Shown here: piece by piece, positions 34,895 to 44,717 of the stretch | Position numbering within the stretch: position 1 is the first letter of the stretch | Layout: each line of letters starts with the position of its first letter | Assembly (NCBI RefSeq): GCF_900250115.1 | Contig: NZ_LT984803.1 | Location: forward strand, 806,001 to 870,000 | Source: Cupriavidus taiwanensis | GTDB taxonomy: Bacteria > Pseudomonadota > Gammaproteobacteria > Burkholderiales > Burkholderiaceae | Length of the DNA stretch: 64,000 nt | Direction: 5' to 3' | Position numbers and translations under genes: made by a program | The notes under the pieces: generated by a model | The model's database searches: none | Told to the model about the DNA's origin: nothing | What the model saw: only the letters and a program-made list of their open reading frames with translations

Positions 34895-36286
34895 ATGAAA
34901 GTCACCATTATCGGCAGCGGCTACGTCGGTCTTGTCACCGGCGCCTGCCTGGCGGAGCAGGGCAACGATGTGTTCTGCCTGGACCTGGACGAGCAGAAGA
35001 TCGCGCTGCTCAACGCGGGCGGCGTGCCGATCTACGAGCCAGGCCTGCAGGAGCTGATCCAGCGCAACCGCGAGGCCGGCCGCCTGACGTTTTCAACCGA
35101 CGTGGCGGCCAGCGTGGAGCATGCCGACGTGCAGTTCATCGCCGTAGGTACGCCGCCGGACGAGGATGGCTCGGCCGACCTCAAGTACGTACTGGCGGCG
35201 GCCCGCAATATCGGCCGCCACATGACCGGCTTCAAGGTGGTGGTCGACAAGTCGACGGTGCCGGTGGGCACCGGCGACCGCGTCACCGCCGCGATCCGCG
35301 AGGAACTGGCCGCACGCGGGCTGGAAGACCTGCAATTCTCGGTGGTGTCGAACCCCGAATTCCTGAAAGAGGGCGCCGCGGTCGAGGACTTCATGCGCCC
35401 CGACCGCATCGTGCTGGGCTGCAATGCCGACGCCGCCGGCCGGCACGCGCAGGCCACCATGCGGCAGCTGTACGCGCCGTTCAACCGCCATCATGAGCGC
35501 ACGTTCTACATGGACGTGCGTTCGGCCGAGTTCACCAAGTACGCCGCCAATTCGATGCTGGCCACGCGCATCTCGTTCATGAACGAGCTCGCCAACCTCG
35601 CCGACGAGGTCGGTGCCGATATCGAGCTGGTGCGCATGGGCATCGGCTCGGATCCGCGCATCGGCTACAGTTTCCTGTATGCCGGCGCCGGCTATGGCGG
35701 GTCGTGCTTCCCCAAGGATGTGCAGGCGCTGATGCGCACCGCCGCCGACCACGGCAAGCCGATGCGCGTGCTCGAGGCGGTGGAAGCCGTCAACGGCGCG
35801 CAGAAGCGCGTACTGGGCGAGAAGATCGTGGGCCGCTTCGGCGACGACCTGAGCGGTCGCGTGTTCGCGGTATGGGGCCTGGCCTTCAAGCCCAATACCG
35901 ACGACATGCGCGAGGCGCCGTCGCGCGTGCTGGCGCGCGAGCTGGTGTCGCGCGGCGCGTCGCTGCGCGTGCATGACCCGGTCTCGATGGCCGAGGGGCG
36001 CCGGGTGCTGGAGGCCGACCTGGCCGACGTGCCGGGCGGCGCGGCGCGCGTGAGCTTCCACCAGCACCAGATGGATGCGCTCGACGGCGCCGACGCCCTG
36101 GCGATCGTGACCGAATGGAAGGTGTTCCGCAGCCCGGACTTCGGGCAGATCAAGCGGCGGCTGAAGTCGCCGGTGATCTTCGATGGACGCAATCTGTATG
36201 AGCCCGAGGCGATGCGCGAGACCGGCGTGGAATACCACGCCATCGGCCGCCCCACCCGCAAGGCCGCGCCGGCGGCGAACGAATAA
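34895..36286 (+). CDS. ugd: UDP-glucose 6-dehydrogenase
   Basis: The 463-residue enzyme has the NAD-binding [43 protein letters not shown], and catalytic Cys271 in [10 protein letters not shown] second Rossmann domain follows ([18 protein letters not shown]). It oxidises UDP-glucose to UDP-glucuronate, a precursor of capsule sugars, exopolysaccharide and 4-amino-arabinose for lipid A. It sits between the LapAB genes and the ADP-heptose genes, so the whole block supplies envelope polysaccharide synthesis. Confidence 0.96.
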   Translation: MKVTIIGSGYVGLVTGACLAEQGNDVFCLDLDEQKIALLNAGGVPIYEPGLQELIQRNREAGRLTFSTDVAASVEHADVQFIAVGTPPDEDGSADLKYVLAAARNIGRHMTGFKVVVDKSTVPVGTGDRVTAAIREELAARGLEDLQFSVVSNPEFLKEGAAVEDFMRPDRIVLGCNADAAGRHAQATMRQLYAPFNRHHERTFYMDVRSAEFTKYAANSMLATRISFMNELANLADEVGADIELVRMGIGSDPRIGYSFLYAGAGYGGSCFPKDVQALMRTAADHGKPMRVLEAVEAVNGAQKRVLGEKIVGRFGDDLSGRVFAVWGLAFKPNTDDMREAPSRVLARELVSRGASLRVHDPVSMAEGRRVLEADLADVPGGAARVSFHQHQMDALDGADALAIVTEWKVFRSPDFGQIKRRLKSPVIFDGRNLYEPEAMRETGVEYHAIGRPTRKAAPAANE

Positions 36287-36364
36287 GCCGCGCGGGTCAA
36301 CGGACTCATCAACCGATAAGCTAACGCGGCGGCTGCTGCCGCCGCGATCTTGCCAAGGATCTTC

Positions 36365-37312
36365 ATGAACAAGACCGTCATTCCGCAGGAGCAGATCCGG
36401 CAGTCCCATATCCTGGTGGTCGGCGACATGATGCTGGACCGCTATTGGTTCGGCGACGTCGAGCGCATTTCGCCCGAAGCGCCGGTGCCGGTGGTGCAGG
36501 TCAAGCGCAGCGACGAGCGCCTGGGTGGCGCCGCCAACGTGGCGCGCAACGCCGCGGCGCTGGGCGCGCGCGTCGGCATGCTGGGCGTGGTCGGCGACGA
36601 CGAGCCGGCGCGCACGCTCGAGGCGTTGCTGGCCGAAAGCCACGTGCAGCCCTATCTGCACCGCGATGCCAAGATCAACACCACCATCAAGCTGCGCGTG
36701 GTGGCGCACCAGCAGCAGCTGCTGCGCGTCGATTTCGAGAACGCGCCGGCACACGAAGTGCTGCTCGCGGTACAGGACCGCTTCCAGAGCCTGGTCAACG
36801 ATTACCAGGTGCTGGTGCTGTCCGACTACGGCAAGGGCGGGCTGACCCATGTCACGCGCATGATCGATGCCGGCCGCGCGGCCGGCCGCAAGGTGCTGGT
36901 CGACCCCAAGGGCGACGACTACTCGCGCTACCGCGGCGCCACGCTCATCACCCCCAACCGGGCCGAAATGCGCGCCGTGGTCGGGGCCTGGAAGACCGAG
37001 GCCGACCTGACCATCCGCGCGCAGAACCTGCGCCGCGCGCTGCAGCTCGAAGCGCTGCTGCTGACGCGCTCGGAAGAGGGCATGACGCTCTATACCGAGG
37101 CCGAAGTGCTGCACGTCTCGGCCCAGGCCCGCGAGGTCTATGATGTATCCGGTGCCGGCGACACCGTGATCGCCACGCTCGCCACCATGATGGGTGCCGG
37201 CGTGCCGCTCAAGGAAGCCGTGCAGCATGCCAATCGCGCCGGCGGCATCGTGGTCGGCAAGCTGGGCACCGCCGTCGTCACTTATCCCGAATTGTTCGGC
37301 GCCGCTGCCTGA
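36365..37312 (+). CDS. hldA: D-glycero-beta-D-manno-heptose-7-phosphate kinase
   Basis: The 315-residue product (ATG 36365; an in-frame TTG lies 15 bases upstream) is a PfkB/ribokinase-type kinase: LGGAANVARNAAALGA, VLSDYGKGGLTHV, and the phosphoryl-transfer motif VYDVSGAGDTVIATLATM. It corresponds to the N-terminal half of E. coli HldE. No adenylyltransferase domain is attached, so a separate hldC must exist elsewhere. The epimerase hldD follows after 27 bases, both making ADP-heptose for the LPS inner core. Confidence 0.93.
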   Translation: MNKTVIPQEQIRQSHILVVGDMMLDRYWFGDVERISPEAPVPVVQVKRSDERLGGAANVARNAAALGARVGMLGVVGDDEPARTLEALLAESHVQPYLHRDAKINTTIKLRVVAHQQQLLRVDFENAPAHEVLLAVQDRFQSLVNDYQVLVLSDYGKGGLTHVTRMIDAGRAAGRKVLVDPKGDDYSRYRGATLITPNRAEMRAVVGAWKTEADLTIRAQNLRRALQLEALLLTRSEEGMTLYTEAEVLHVSAQAREVYDVSGAGDTVIATLATMMGAGVPLKEAVQHANRAGGIVVGKLGTAVVTYPELFGAAA

Positions 37313-37339
37313 GGCGCGGCGCCCCATCCTGATCCGACC

Positions 37340-38335
37340 ATGACCATCATCGTCACCGGTGCCGCGGGTTTTATCGGCAGCAATCTCGTCAAGGGCCTGA
37401 ACGAACGCGGCGAGACCAATGTCATCGCCGTCGACAACCTGACCCGCGCCGACAAGTTCCACAACCTGGTCGACTGCGAGATCTCCGATTACCTGGACAA
37501 GCAGGACTTCCTCGCGCGCTTTGCCCGCGGCGAGTTCGGCAAGGTCCGCGCGGTATTCCATGAAGGCGCGTGCTCCGACACCATGGAGACCGACGGCCGC
37601 TACATGATGGAGAACAACTACCGCTACACGCTGTCGCTGATGGAGAGCTGCCTGGAGCAGGGCACGCAATTCCTCTATGCATCGTCGGCGGCGACCTACG
37701 GTGCCTCGCAGGTGTTCCGCGAAGACCGCGAGTTCGAGCGCCCGCTCAACGTGTACGGCTACTCCAAGTTCCTGTTCGACCAGATCGTGCGGCGCCGGCT
37801 GCCGTCGGCGCTGTCGCAGATCGTCGGCTTTCGTTACTTCAACGTGTACGGTCCGCGCGAAACGCACAAGGGTCGCATGGCCTCGGTGGCGTTCCACAAC
37901 TTCAACCAGTTCCGCGCCGACGGCACGGTGAAGCTGTTCGGCGAATACGGCGGCTATGGTCCCGGCATGCAGAGCCGCGACTTCATCTCGGTCGAGGATG
38001 TGGTCAAGGTCAACCTGTTCTTCTTCGACCATCCGGAGAAGTCCGGCATCTTCAACCTGGGCACGGGCCGCGCGCAGCCGTTCAACGACATCGCCACCAC
38101 CGTGGTCAACACGCTGCGCGAAGCCGAAGACAAGCCGCCACTGTCGCTGGACGACCTGGTGCAGGAAGGGCTGGTCGAGTATGTCAAGTTTCCCGACGCA
38201 CTGCGCGGCAAGTACCAGTGCTTCACGCAGTCGGATGTGTCCAAGCTGCGCGGCGCCGGCTACGGCGAGCGCTTCCTGACCGTGGAGGAAGGCGTGGCGC
38301 GCTACTGCCGCTGGCTGCTCGAGCGCAACGGCTGA
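37340..38335 (+). CDS. hldD: ADP-L-glycero-D-manno-heptose 6-epimerase
   Basis: This 331-residue extended SDR enzyme has the NADP-binding [27 protein letters not shown], and the catalytic YGYSKFLFD (Tyr-x-x-x-Lys), plus [20 protein letters not shown]. It converts ADP-D-beta-D-heptose to the L,D form used in LPS core. It is in line with the heptose kinase gene. A GC-rich hairpin (about 38407-38424) without a T-run follows. Confidence 0.95.
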   Translation: MTIIVTGAAGFIGSNLVKGLNERGETNVIAVDNLTRADKFHNLVDCEISDYLDKQDFLARFARGEFGKVRAVFHEGACSDTMETDGRYMMENNYRYTLSLMESCLEQGTQFLYASSAATYGASQVFREDREFERPLNVYGYSKFLFDQIVRRRLPSALSQIVGFRYFNVYGPRETHKGRMASVAFHNFNQFRADGTVKLFGEYGGYGPGMQSRDFISVEDVVKVNLFFFDHPEKSGIFNLGTGRAQPFNDIATTVVNTLREAEDKPPLSLDDLVQEGLVEYVKFPDALRGKYQCFTQSDVSKLRGAGYGERFLTVEEGVARYCRWLLERNG

Positions 38336-38499
38336 GCCCCGCATCGTCACTGTCTCACCTCGGCCGACACGCTTTCGTGCGGCCGGTGTCAACTTTTGTT
38401 GCCGCATGCGCCGCCCTCGCGGCGCGCCCCTATCCTGACCTGACCTCGCCGCCCCGGCGGGGTGGTACCTCAGACCATCCACAGGAAAGGAGAGCCTTC

Positions 38500-38904
38500 A
38501 TGGCCAAGCACTGGATCCGGCAACTAGCCCGGCATTTTTCCCTGATCTCGCTCGCGGCAACCTTGTGCCTGCTTGCCGGCGGCACCGCCCGTGCCGCGGT
38601 CGACGTCAACACCGCGGACGAGGCGGCGCTGACCTCGGTCAAGGGCGTAGGCCCGGCCACGGCCCGCCACATCGTCGAAGAGCGCAACAAGCGCGGACCA
38701 TACAAGGACGCCGCCGACCTGGCCGAGCGCGTCAGCGGCATCGGGCCGAAGTCCGTGGCCAAGCTGCAGGACGCCGGCCTGACCATCGCCGGCAAGGGCG
38801 CGCCCGCTGCCGCACTCTCCGCAGCGCCGCCGGCCACGGCCTCGCCCGCCGCGTCCACCAAAGGGGCAAAGGCCACGCCCGCGCCGGCAAAGCCGGCCCG
38901 CTAG
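38500..38904 (+). CDS. Exported ComEA-like helix-hairpin-helix DNA-binding protein
   Basis: The true start is ATG 38500, behind AGGAAAGGAGAG; the long upstream frame is a shadow of hldD. The 134-residue protein has a signal peptide ending at GGTARA, then the ComEA/HhH signature VDVNTADEAALTSVKGVGPATARHIVEERNK (positions 29-59 of the protein) and a second hairpin VSGIGPKSVAKL, followed by an Ala/Pro/Lys tail. Such proteins bind DNA in the periplasm for uptake. Linked competence genes are not visible here, so the role in transformation is inferred. Confidence 0.85.
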   Translation: MAKHWIRQLARHFSLISLAATLCLLAGGTARAAVDVNTADEAALTSVKGVGPATARHIVEERNKRGPYKDAADLAERVSGIGPKSVAKLQDAGLTIAGKGAPAAALSAAPPATASPAASTKGAKATPAPAKPAR

Positions 38905-39140
38905 CCTGTCGGCGCTGCCCTGTGCCCGGCCGTGCTGCGGCCGGGTGCGTTGTGGCTGGTACGCGTTGTGCTAAACGTTGCCGGCTTCGCAGCCCCCGTG
39001 GCGGCGGAGTATCATGCGGACGCCGCGCAGGCAGGACCTGCCGTGCGGCTGCCGACCGGCATTCCACAACCTAACAACCAGGCACAAGCGCGGCGGCCGC
39101 CGATCCGGTGGCCAGCCCGGACCACAGGGAGCAAGACAAT

Positions 39141-40442
39141 ATGGCGAATGGCGAGGACGCGGGATTCCTGCCGCAATGGCGGCTCAAGACCGAGGGCGTG
39201 ATCGGCCCCGACGAGCGACTGCCCGCGGGGCAGACCCTGCTGGCCGGGATCCAGCACGTGGTGGCGATGTTCGGCTCGACCGCCATCGCGCCGATCCTGA
39301 TGGGCTTCAACCCGAATATCGCCATCCTGTTTTCCGGCATCGGCACGCTGATCTTCTTCCTGTGCGTGCGCGGCCGGGTGCCCAGCTACCTGGGCTCCAG
39401 CTTCGCCTTCATTGCAGTGGTGATCGCCGCCACCGGCTATGCCGGCAGCGGCCCCAACCTCAACATCCCGGTGGCGCTGGGCGGCATCATTGCCGCCGGT
39501 GCGCTGTACACCGTGATCGGCCTGGTGGTGCAGGCGGCGGGCTACGCCTGGGTGGAAAAGCTGATGCCGCCGGTGGTGACCGGCGCCATCGTCGCGGCGA
39601 TCGGGCTGAACCTGGCCCCGGTGGCGGTCAAGGCGGTCAGCGGCGCGGCGCTCGATACCTGGGTGGGGCTGCTCACCGTGGTCGCGGTGGGGCTGGTCGC
39701 GGTCCGCGCGCCCGGCATGATCGGCCGCCTGCCGGTGCTGATCGGCGGCCTGGCCGGCTACGTTGCCTACTACCTGGGTACCAATGTGATGGGGCTGGGC
39801 AAGCCGATCGATTTCTCCGGCGTGGCCGCCGCCACCTGGTTCGGCCTGCCGGCGTTCACCGCGCCGACGTTCGAGCTGGGCGCAATGCTGCTGATCGCGC
39901 CGGTGGCGATTGTGCTGGTGGCCGAGAACCTTGGCCATATCAAGGCCATCGGCGTGATGACGGGCCGCAACCTGGACCCCTACATCGGCCGCGCCTTTAT
40001 CGGCGATGGCATCGCCACCATGCTGTCGGCCAGCGGTGGCGGCACCGGCGTGACCACCTATGCCGAGAACATGGGGGTGATGGCGGTCACCAAGATCTAT
40101 TCGACGCTGATCTTCGTGGTGGCGGCTGCGGTGGCCATCCTGCTGGGCTTCTCGCCCAAGTTCGGTGCCTTGATCCTGACCATCCCGGGACCGGTGATCG
40201 GCGGCCTGACCATCGTCGTGTTCGGCCTGATCGCCGCCACCGCGGGCCGCATCTGGGTGCAGAACCATGTGGATTTCTCCAGTTCGCGCAACCTGATCAC
40301 CGTGGGCGCCACGCTGACGGTGGCCGCCGGCGACCTGACGCTGAAGCTGGGCGGCATGACGCTGGGTGGCATCGGCACCGCCACCTTCGGCTGCATTCTG
40401 CTGTACCACCTGCTGGGCGAAGGCAACCGCGAAGAGGCCTGA
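39141..40442 (+). CDS. NCS2-family nucleobase permease (uracil/xanthine type)
   Basis: The 433-residue protein has 12 to 14 hydrophobic segments and NCS2 features: QHVVAMFGSTAIAPILMG near the start, VPSYLGSSFAFI in the substrate site, and LVAENLGHIKAI with the conserved Glu of UraA-type carriers. It most resembles UraA/RutG pyrimidine importers, probably proton-coupled. The ATG at 39141 follows AGGGAGCAAG. The 236 bases upstream (38905-39140) hold no other gene; part looks like a promoter region. Confidence 0.85.
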   Translation: MANGEDAGFLPQWRLKTEGVIGPDERLPAGQTLLAGIQHVVAMFGSTAIAPILMGFNPNIAILFSGIGTLIFFLCVRGRVPSYLGSSFAFIAVVIAATGYAGSGPNLNIPVALGGIIAAGALYTVIGLVVQAAGYAWVEKLMPPVVTGAIVAAIGLNLAPVAVKAVSGAALDTWVGLLTVVAVGLVAVRAPGMIGRLPVLIGGLAGYVAYYLGTNVMGLGKPIDFSGVAAATWFGLPAFTAPTFELGAMLLIAPVAIVLVAENLGHIKAIGVMTGRNLDPYIGRAFIGDGIATMLSASGGGTGVTTYAENMGVMAVTKIYSTLIFVVAAAVAILLGFSPKFGALILTIPGPVIGGLTIVVFGLIAATAGRIWVQNHVDFSSSRNLITVGATLTVAAGDLTLKLGGMTLGGIGTATFGCILLYHLLGEGNREEA

Positions 40443-40564
40443 GCCACCGCGGATGCGGGCGGGTGGGGCAAATCCCGCCTGCCGGCGAGGGATAGGGGTC
40501 TGGATTACAATGGCCGGCGAATTGGCATCCCCCGGCATCCTCCGTTTTGACCTTCCTTCGCCCC

Positions 40565-41467
40565 ATGGCCTACAAGACAATTGAAGACACCATCGGCAAT
40601 ACGCCGCTGGTCAGACTGCAGCGCATCCCCGGCGCCGCCAACGACGCGCGCGGCAATGTGATCCTCGGCAAGCTCGAAGGCAATAACCCGGCCGGTTCCG
40701 TCAAGGACCGCCCGGCGGTGTCGATGATCGCCCGGGCCGAAGCGCGCGGCCGCATCAGGCCGGGCGATACCCTGATCGAGGCGACCTCTGGCAATACCGG
40801 CATCGCGCTGGCCATGGCGGCCGCCATCCGCGGCTACAAGATGGTGCTGATCATGCCCGAGGACCTGAGCCTCGAGCGTCGCCAGAGCATGGCCGCCTAC
40901 GGCGCCGAGATCATCCTGACTCCGGTCAAGGGCGGCATGGAGTATGCGCGCGACCTGGCCGATTCGATGGAGCGCGACGGCAAGGGCGTGATACTCGACC
41001 AGTTCGCCAACCCGGACAACCCGCAGGCGCACTACGAGGGCACCGGCCCCGAGATCTGGCGCGATACCGACGGTCGCATCACCCACTTCGTTTCGGCGAT
41101 GGGTACCACCGGCACCATCACCGGCGTGTCGCGCTTCCTCAAGGAGCAGAATCCCGGGATCCAGATCGTCGGCGCGCAGCCGGCCGAAGGCTCGCGCATC
41201 CCCGGCATCCGCAAGTGGCCCGAAGCCTATCTGCCCAAGATCTACGATCCCAAGTTTATCGACCGCACCGAGCCGGTCAGTCAGGGCGACGCCGAGCACA
41301 TGGCGCGCCGCATGGCATCCGAGGAGGGCATCTTCTGCGGCATTTCCGCCGCCGGCGCACTGTGCGTGGCATTGCGCGTCGCCGAGGAAGTCGAGAACGC
41401 CACCATCGTCTTCGTGGTGTGCGACCGTGGCGACCGCTACCTGTCGACCGGCGTGTTCCCGGCCTGA
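40565..41467 (+). CDS. cysM: Cysteine synthase B
   Basis: The 300-residue PLP enzyme has IGNTPLVRLQRIPG, GNNPAGSVKDRPA with the PLP Lys, TSGNTGIALAMAAAIRGY, and a C terminus with VVCDRGDRYLSTGVF. The pattern SVKDRPA and the loop GGMEYARDLAD favour CysM, which can use thiosulfate, over CysK. TACAAT at 40506-40511 may be its -10. A strong two-way terminator follows. Confidence 0.93.
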   Translation: MAYKTIEDTIGNTPLVRLQRIPGAANDARGNVILGKLEGNNPAGSVKDRPAVSMIARAEARGRIRPGDTLIEATSGNTGIALAMAAAIRGYKMVLIMPEDLSLERRQSMAAYGAEIILTPVKGGMEYARDLADSMERDGKGVILDQFANPDNPQAHYEGTGPEIWRDTDGRITHFVSAMGTTGTITGVSRFLKEQNPGIQIVGAQPAEGSRIPGIRKWPEAYLPKIYDPKFIDRTEPVSQGDAEHMARRMASEEGIFCGISAAGALCVALRVAEEVENATIVFVVCDRGDRYLSTGVFPA

Positions 41468-41490
41468 CCCGCAGCGCCGCCGCAAAACAA

Positions 41491-41518
41491 CAAAGGCCTC
41501 GCTCATGCGAGGCCTTTG
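41491..41518. terminator. Two-way terminator between cysM and mltB
   Basis: CAAAGGCCTCGC, loop TCAT, GCGAGGCCTTTG: a perfect 12-bp stem with A and T runs built into its base, between convergent genes. Confidence 0.88.
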
Positions 41519-41536
41519 TGCTTTGGCCGTGCCACC

Positions 41537-42643
41537 TCAGCCCATCGCTGCCTTGACCGCCTCGCCCAGCTGGTACACCGCCAGCGCATAGAAGAAGCTG
41601 CGGTTGTACCGCGTCAGCACATAGAAGTTGCGCAGGCCGAGCAGGTACTCGGTGGGCTGGTCGGGCGTGGGCAGGTCCACCACCAGCACGCCGGTCTCGC
41701 CTTCGCGCGCCAGGTTGATGGGCTCGTCCACGCGCAAGCCGGCGCGGGTCAGCTGGTTGAGGGTGCGTGTCGGCCACGGCTCGCCATCAGCCGCCGCGGT
41801 GGCGACGCCCAGGCTGCCGGCGTCAGGGGCGATGCGCCACACCACCGGACGGCCCGGCTCCCAGCCGTGCAGTTGCAGGAAGCGCGCCACGCTGCCGATG
41901 GCGTCGGTGGGGCTGTTGCGCAGGTCGATGTGGCCGTTGTTGTCGTAGTCGATCGCGTATTCGCGCAGGCTGGTCGGCATGAACTGCGGAATGCCGATGG
42001 CGCCGGCGTACGAGCCCAGCACCGAGTAGACGTCGGTACGGGTGTCGCGGCACCACACCAGGTAGTCGGCGAGCTGGTTGCGGAACAGCGTGCTGCGGGC
42101 TTCGCGGTTGGGCGTGGCCGGGTAGTCGAAGGCCAGCGTCGACAGCGAATCGAGCACGCGGAAGGTGCCCATGTCGCGGCCGTAGATGGTTTCGACGCCG
42201 ATGATGCCGACGATGACCGAAGCCGGCACGCCGAACTCGGCTTCGGCGCGGCGCAGCGTGTCGCGGTTGTCCTGCCAGAAGCGCACGCCAGCATTGATGC
42301 GGATCGGCTCGATAAAGCGCGAGCGGTAGGTGCGCCAGCTTTTGCGGCCGGTGGTGGCGGGCGGCATGATCAGCCTGACTACGGTGGCCGAGTAGACCGC
42401 CTGTCCGAACCACTCCTGCAGCATGCCGCGGTCAAAGCCGTGGCGCGCCACCATCTCGTCGATGAAGGCACCTGCTTGCGGGTTGTCGCGATAGCGGCCG
42501 GGTTCGATTTCTTCCTCGCGCACGCTGACGCGGCGTTTGTCGGCGGCGAGCAGGGTCGGAGAGAGGCCGCAGAGTCCGAGTGCGGCAGCGGAAAGCGCGG
42601 CGCCCAGCAGGGGGCGTCGCAGTGAGCGCTGGGTGTCGGTCAT
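41537..42643 (-). CDS. mltB: Membrane-bound lytic murein transglycosylase B
   Basis: From ATG 42643 (AAAGGAC upstream) the protein has 368 residues. The N terminus has twin arginines before a hydrophobic stretch (SLRRPLLGAALSAAALGLCG), a Tat- or Sec-type signal without a convincing lipobox. The SLT_2 domain follows with catalytic Glu in IIGVETIYGRDMGTF and later SYAGAIGIPQFMPTSLREYAID. It cleaves glycan strands to 1,6-anhydro products. The longer frame to 42778 is rejected for lacking a ribosome site. Confidence 0.9.
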   Translation of the reverse strand: MTDTQRSLRRPLLGAALSAAALGLCGLSPTLLAADKRRVSVREEEIEPGRYRDNPQAGAFIDEMVARHGFDRGMLQEWFGQAVYSATVVRLIMPPATTGRKSWRTYRSRFIEPIRINAGVRFWQDNRDTLRRAEAEFGVPASVIVGIIGVETIYGRDMGTFRVLDSLSTLAFDYPATPNREARSTLFRNQLADYLVWCRDTRTDVYSVLGSYAGAIGIPQFMPTSLREYAIDYDNNGHIDLRNSPTDAIGSVARFLQLHGWEPGRPVVWRIAPDAGSLGVATAAADGEPWPTRTLNQLTRAGLRVDEPINLAREGETGVLVVDLPTPDQPTEYLLGLRNFYVLTRYNRSFFYALAVYQLGEAVKAAMG

Positions 42644-42812
42644 GGTGTCCTTTGCAAGTCGCACCGAGTATAGCGGATGCCACTGCGCCATCCGCGTCGG
42701 GGCGGACACCATCTGGCGCGCCAGCGCCGCTGGGTGCCATGGCCGTGCGTGTGCTAACGTAACGTTTGGAGACAACATGGCGACGCATTGCGATCCATTG
42801 CGACGATAAGAG

Positions 42813-43736
42813 ATGCCGACAGGCTATTACACGCACCCTGAGTTCCAGCGGCACGAGATGGGGCACTTCCACCCCGAGTGCCCGGAGCGCCTGCAGGCGA
42901 TCGAGGATCACCTGATTTCGCATGGCCTGGACGGGCTGCTGGAGCGCCGCGAGGCGCCGCCCGCCACGCGCGAGCAACTCGAGCGCGTGCACTGTCCCGA
43001 GCACGTCGACGCGCTGCAAAGCGCCAGCCCGTCGAGCGGTTACCACGCGATCGATCCGGACACCTCGATGAACGCCCACACGCTGGCCGCGGCGACGCTG
43101 GCCGCGGGCGCGGCCGTGGCCGCCACCGACGCGGTCATCGCCGGCGAGTTCGAGAACGCATTCTGCTGCGTGCGCCCGCCCGGCCACCACGCCGAACCCG
43201 ACCGCGCCATGGGCTTCTGCTTCTACAACAACGTGGCCATCGCCGCGCGCCACGCACTGCAGGCGCACGGGCTCGAGCGCGTGGCGATCATCGACTTCGA
43301 CGTGCACCACGGCAACGGCACCGAAGCCGCGTTCCGCGGCGACGAGCGCGTGATGATGTGCAGCATCTTCCAGCACCCGTTCTATCCCTACAGCGGCACC
43401 GAGCACCTGGCGCCGAACATGGTCAACATCCCGCTGCCGGCCTACAGCAACGGCATGGCGGTGCGCGAAGTGGTCGAGACCATCTGGCTGCCGCGCCTCA
43501 ATGAATTCCGTCCGCAGATGCTGTTCATTTCGGCAGGTTTCGACGCGCACCGCGAGGACGACCTGGGCCAGATGGGCCTGGTGGAGCAGGACTATGCCTG
43601 GATCACCGGCCAGCTGGTCGAGGTCGCGCGCACTCATGCGCAGGGCCGCATCGTCAGTTGCCTGGAGGGCGGCTACAACCTCAGCGCGCTGGGCCGCAGC
43701 GTGCTGGCTCACCTGAAGGTGTTGCTGGAGCATTAG
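42813..43736 (+). CDS. Histone-deacetylase-family amidohydrolase
   Basis: The 307-residue enzyme has the class II deacetylase signatures RPPGHHAEPDRAMGFCFYNN, IIDFDVHHGNGTEAAF (zinc ligands Asp, His) and ISAGFDAHREDDLG. Bacterial members deacetylate polyamines, small acetyl amides or protein lysines; the substrate here is not known. The downstream crotonase gene starts 12 bases after its stop, so both are likely co-transcribed. Its start is divergent from mltB, with about 169 bases of control region between them. Confidence 0.9.
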   Translation: MPTGYYTHPEFQRHEMGHFHPECPERLQAIEDHLISHGLDGLLERREAPPATREQLERVHCPEHVDALQSASPSSGYHAIDPDTSMNAHTLAAATLAAGAAVAATDAVIAGEFENAFCCVRPPGHHAEPDRAMGFCFYNNVAIAARHALQAHGLERVAIIDFDVHHGNGTEAAFRGDERVMMCSIFQHPFYPYSGTEHLAPNMVNIPLPAYSNGMAVREVVETIWLPRLNEFRPQMLFISAGFDAHREDDLGQMGLVEQDYAWITGQLVEVARTHAQGRIVSCLEGGYNLSALGRSVLAHLKVLLEH

Positions 43737-43748
43737 GAGACCGCCGCC

Positions 43749-44552
43749 ATGGCCGAGAACGATGCGCGCGTCGACGCGCCGCTGCTGACCGAATCGCGCG
43801 ACGCCGCCGGCGTGGCGCGCCTGACCATGAACCGGCCGCAGGCGTTCAACGCCTTGTCCGAGGGGCTGCTCGATGCGCTTACCGATGCGCTGCGCCGGCT
43901 CGCCGCCGATCACAGCGTGCGCGTGGTGGTGCTGGCTGGCGCCGGCAAGGCCTTCTGCGCCGGGCATGACCTGCGCGAGATGCGCGCGTCGCCGTCGCAT
44001 GATTACTACCGGCGTTTGTTCGACCGCTGCACGCGCATGATGATGGCGATCCAGCAGATGCCGCAGCCGGTGATCGCGCGGGTCCACGGCATCGCCACCG
44101 CGGCCGGCTGCCAGCTGGTGGCGATGTGCGACCTGGCGGTGGCGGCGGACGATGCGCGCTTTGCCGTGTCGGGCGTCAACCTGGGGCTGTTCTGTTCGAC
44201 CCCCGGCGTGGCGCTGTCACGCAACCTGCACCGCAAGCAGGCCATGGAGATGCTGCTGACCGGCGACATGATCGACGCGGCCGGCGCGCGCGAGCGCGGG
44301 CTGGTCAACCGGGTGGTGCCGGCCGGCGAACTGGACGCCGAAGTGGCGCGGCTGGCCGCCAGCATCTGCGCCAAGCCGGCCGCCGCCGTCGCCGCCGGCA
44401 AGGGGCTGTTCTACCGCCAGCTCGAGATGGGCATCGAGGCGGCCTACCAGCTTGCCGGCCAGACCATGGCCTGCAACATGATGGACGATGCGGCGCTGGA
44501 GGGCGTGCAGGCCTTCATCGACAAGCGGCTGCCGTCCTGGCGTGGCGCCTGA
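43749..44552 (+). CDS. Enoyl-CoA hydratase/isomerase family protein (ECHDC3-like)
   Basis: The 267-residue crotonase-fold protein shows GAGKAFCAGHDLREM (oxyanion-hole region) and HGIATAAGCQLVAMCDLAVAADDARFAVSGVNLGLFCSTPG. The first catalytic Glu of classical crotonase, normally in a P-E-x-x-L-G context, is replaced here by the SGVNLG context, as in ECHDC3-type members whose reaction is unclear. Hydratase activity should not be assumed. AGGAGA precedes the ATG and the gene follows the deacetylase closely. Confidence 0.85.
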   Translation: MAENDARVDAPLLTESRDAAGVARLTMNRPQAFNALSEGLLDALTDALRRLAADHSVRVVVLAGAGKAFCAGHDLREMRASPSHDYYRRLFDRCTRMMMAIQQMPQPVIARVHGIATAAGCQLVAMCDLAVAADDARFAVSGVNLGLFCSTPGVALSRNLHRKQAMEMLLTGDMIDAAGARERGLVNRVVPAGELDAEVARLAASICAKPAAAVAAGKGLFYRQLEMGIEAAYQLAGQTMACNMMDDAALEGVQAFIDKRLPSWRGA

Positions 44553-44608
44553 CCGACTTTTACCGTCTTTATATGCCGGGAACGCATAAAGACATCGGCA
44601 AAAAGTCG

Positions 44609-44705
44609 TTTATGGTATGAAGCGAATCGCATAAAATACGCGCTTCAGAAAAATAACGAGCGGCAACAGCGCTGGAGATCCCTCGCCTGTTGCCGTTTTC
44701 TTTTG
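44609..44705 (+). promoter_or_regulatory. Promoter plus attenuator-like terminator in the metN leader
   Basis: A promoter candidate TTTATG (44609-44614), 17-base spacer, TAAAAT (44632-44637) is followed by a hairpin CGGCAACAG (44661-44669) and CTGTTGCCG (44687-44695) and the T-rich run TTTTCTTTT. The hairpin ends 12 bases before the metN ATG. The hairpin loop contains GGAG; no ribosome binding site lies between the T-run and the ATG. Confidence 0.6.
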
Positions 44706-44717
44706 GTCACCTTTTCC

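Noticed and set aside
35093..38482. A 1129-codon open frame on the minus strand across ugd, hldA and hldD
   Set aside because: Antisense to clear enzyme genes with intact motifs; no family features of its own.
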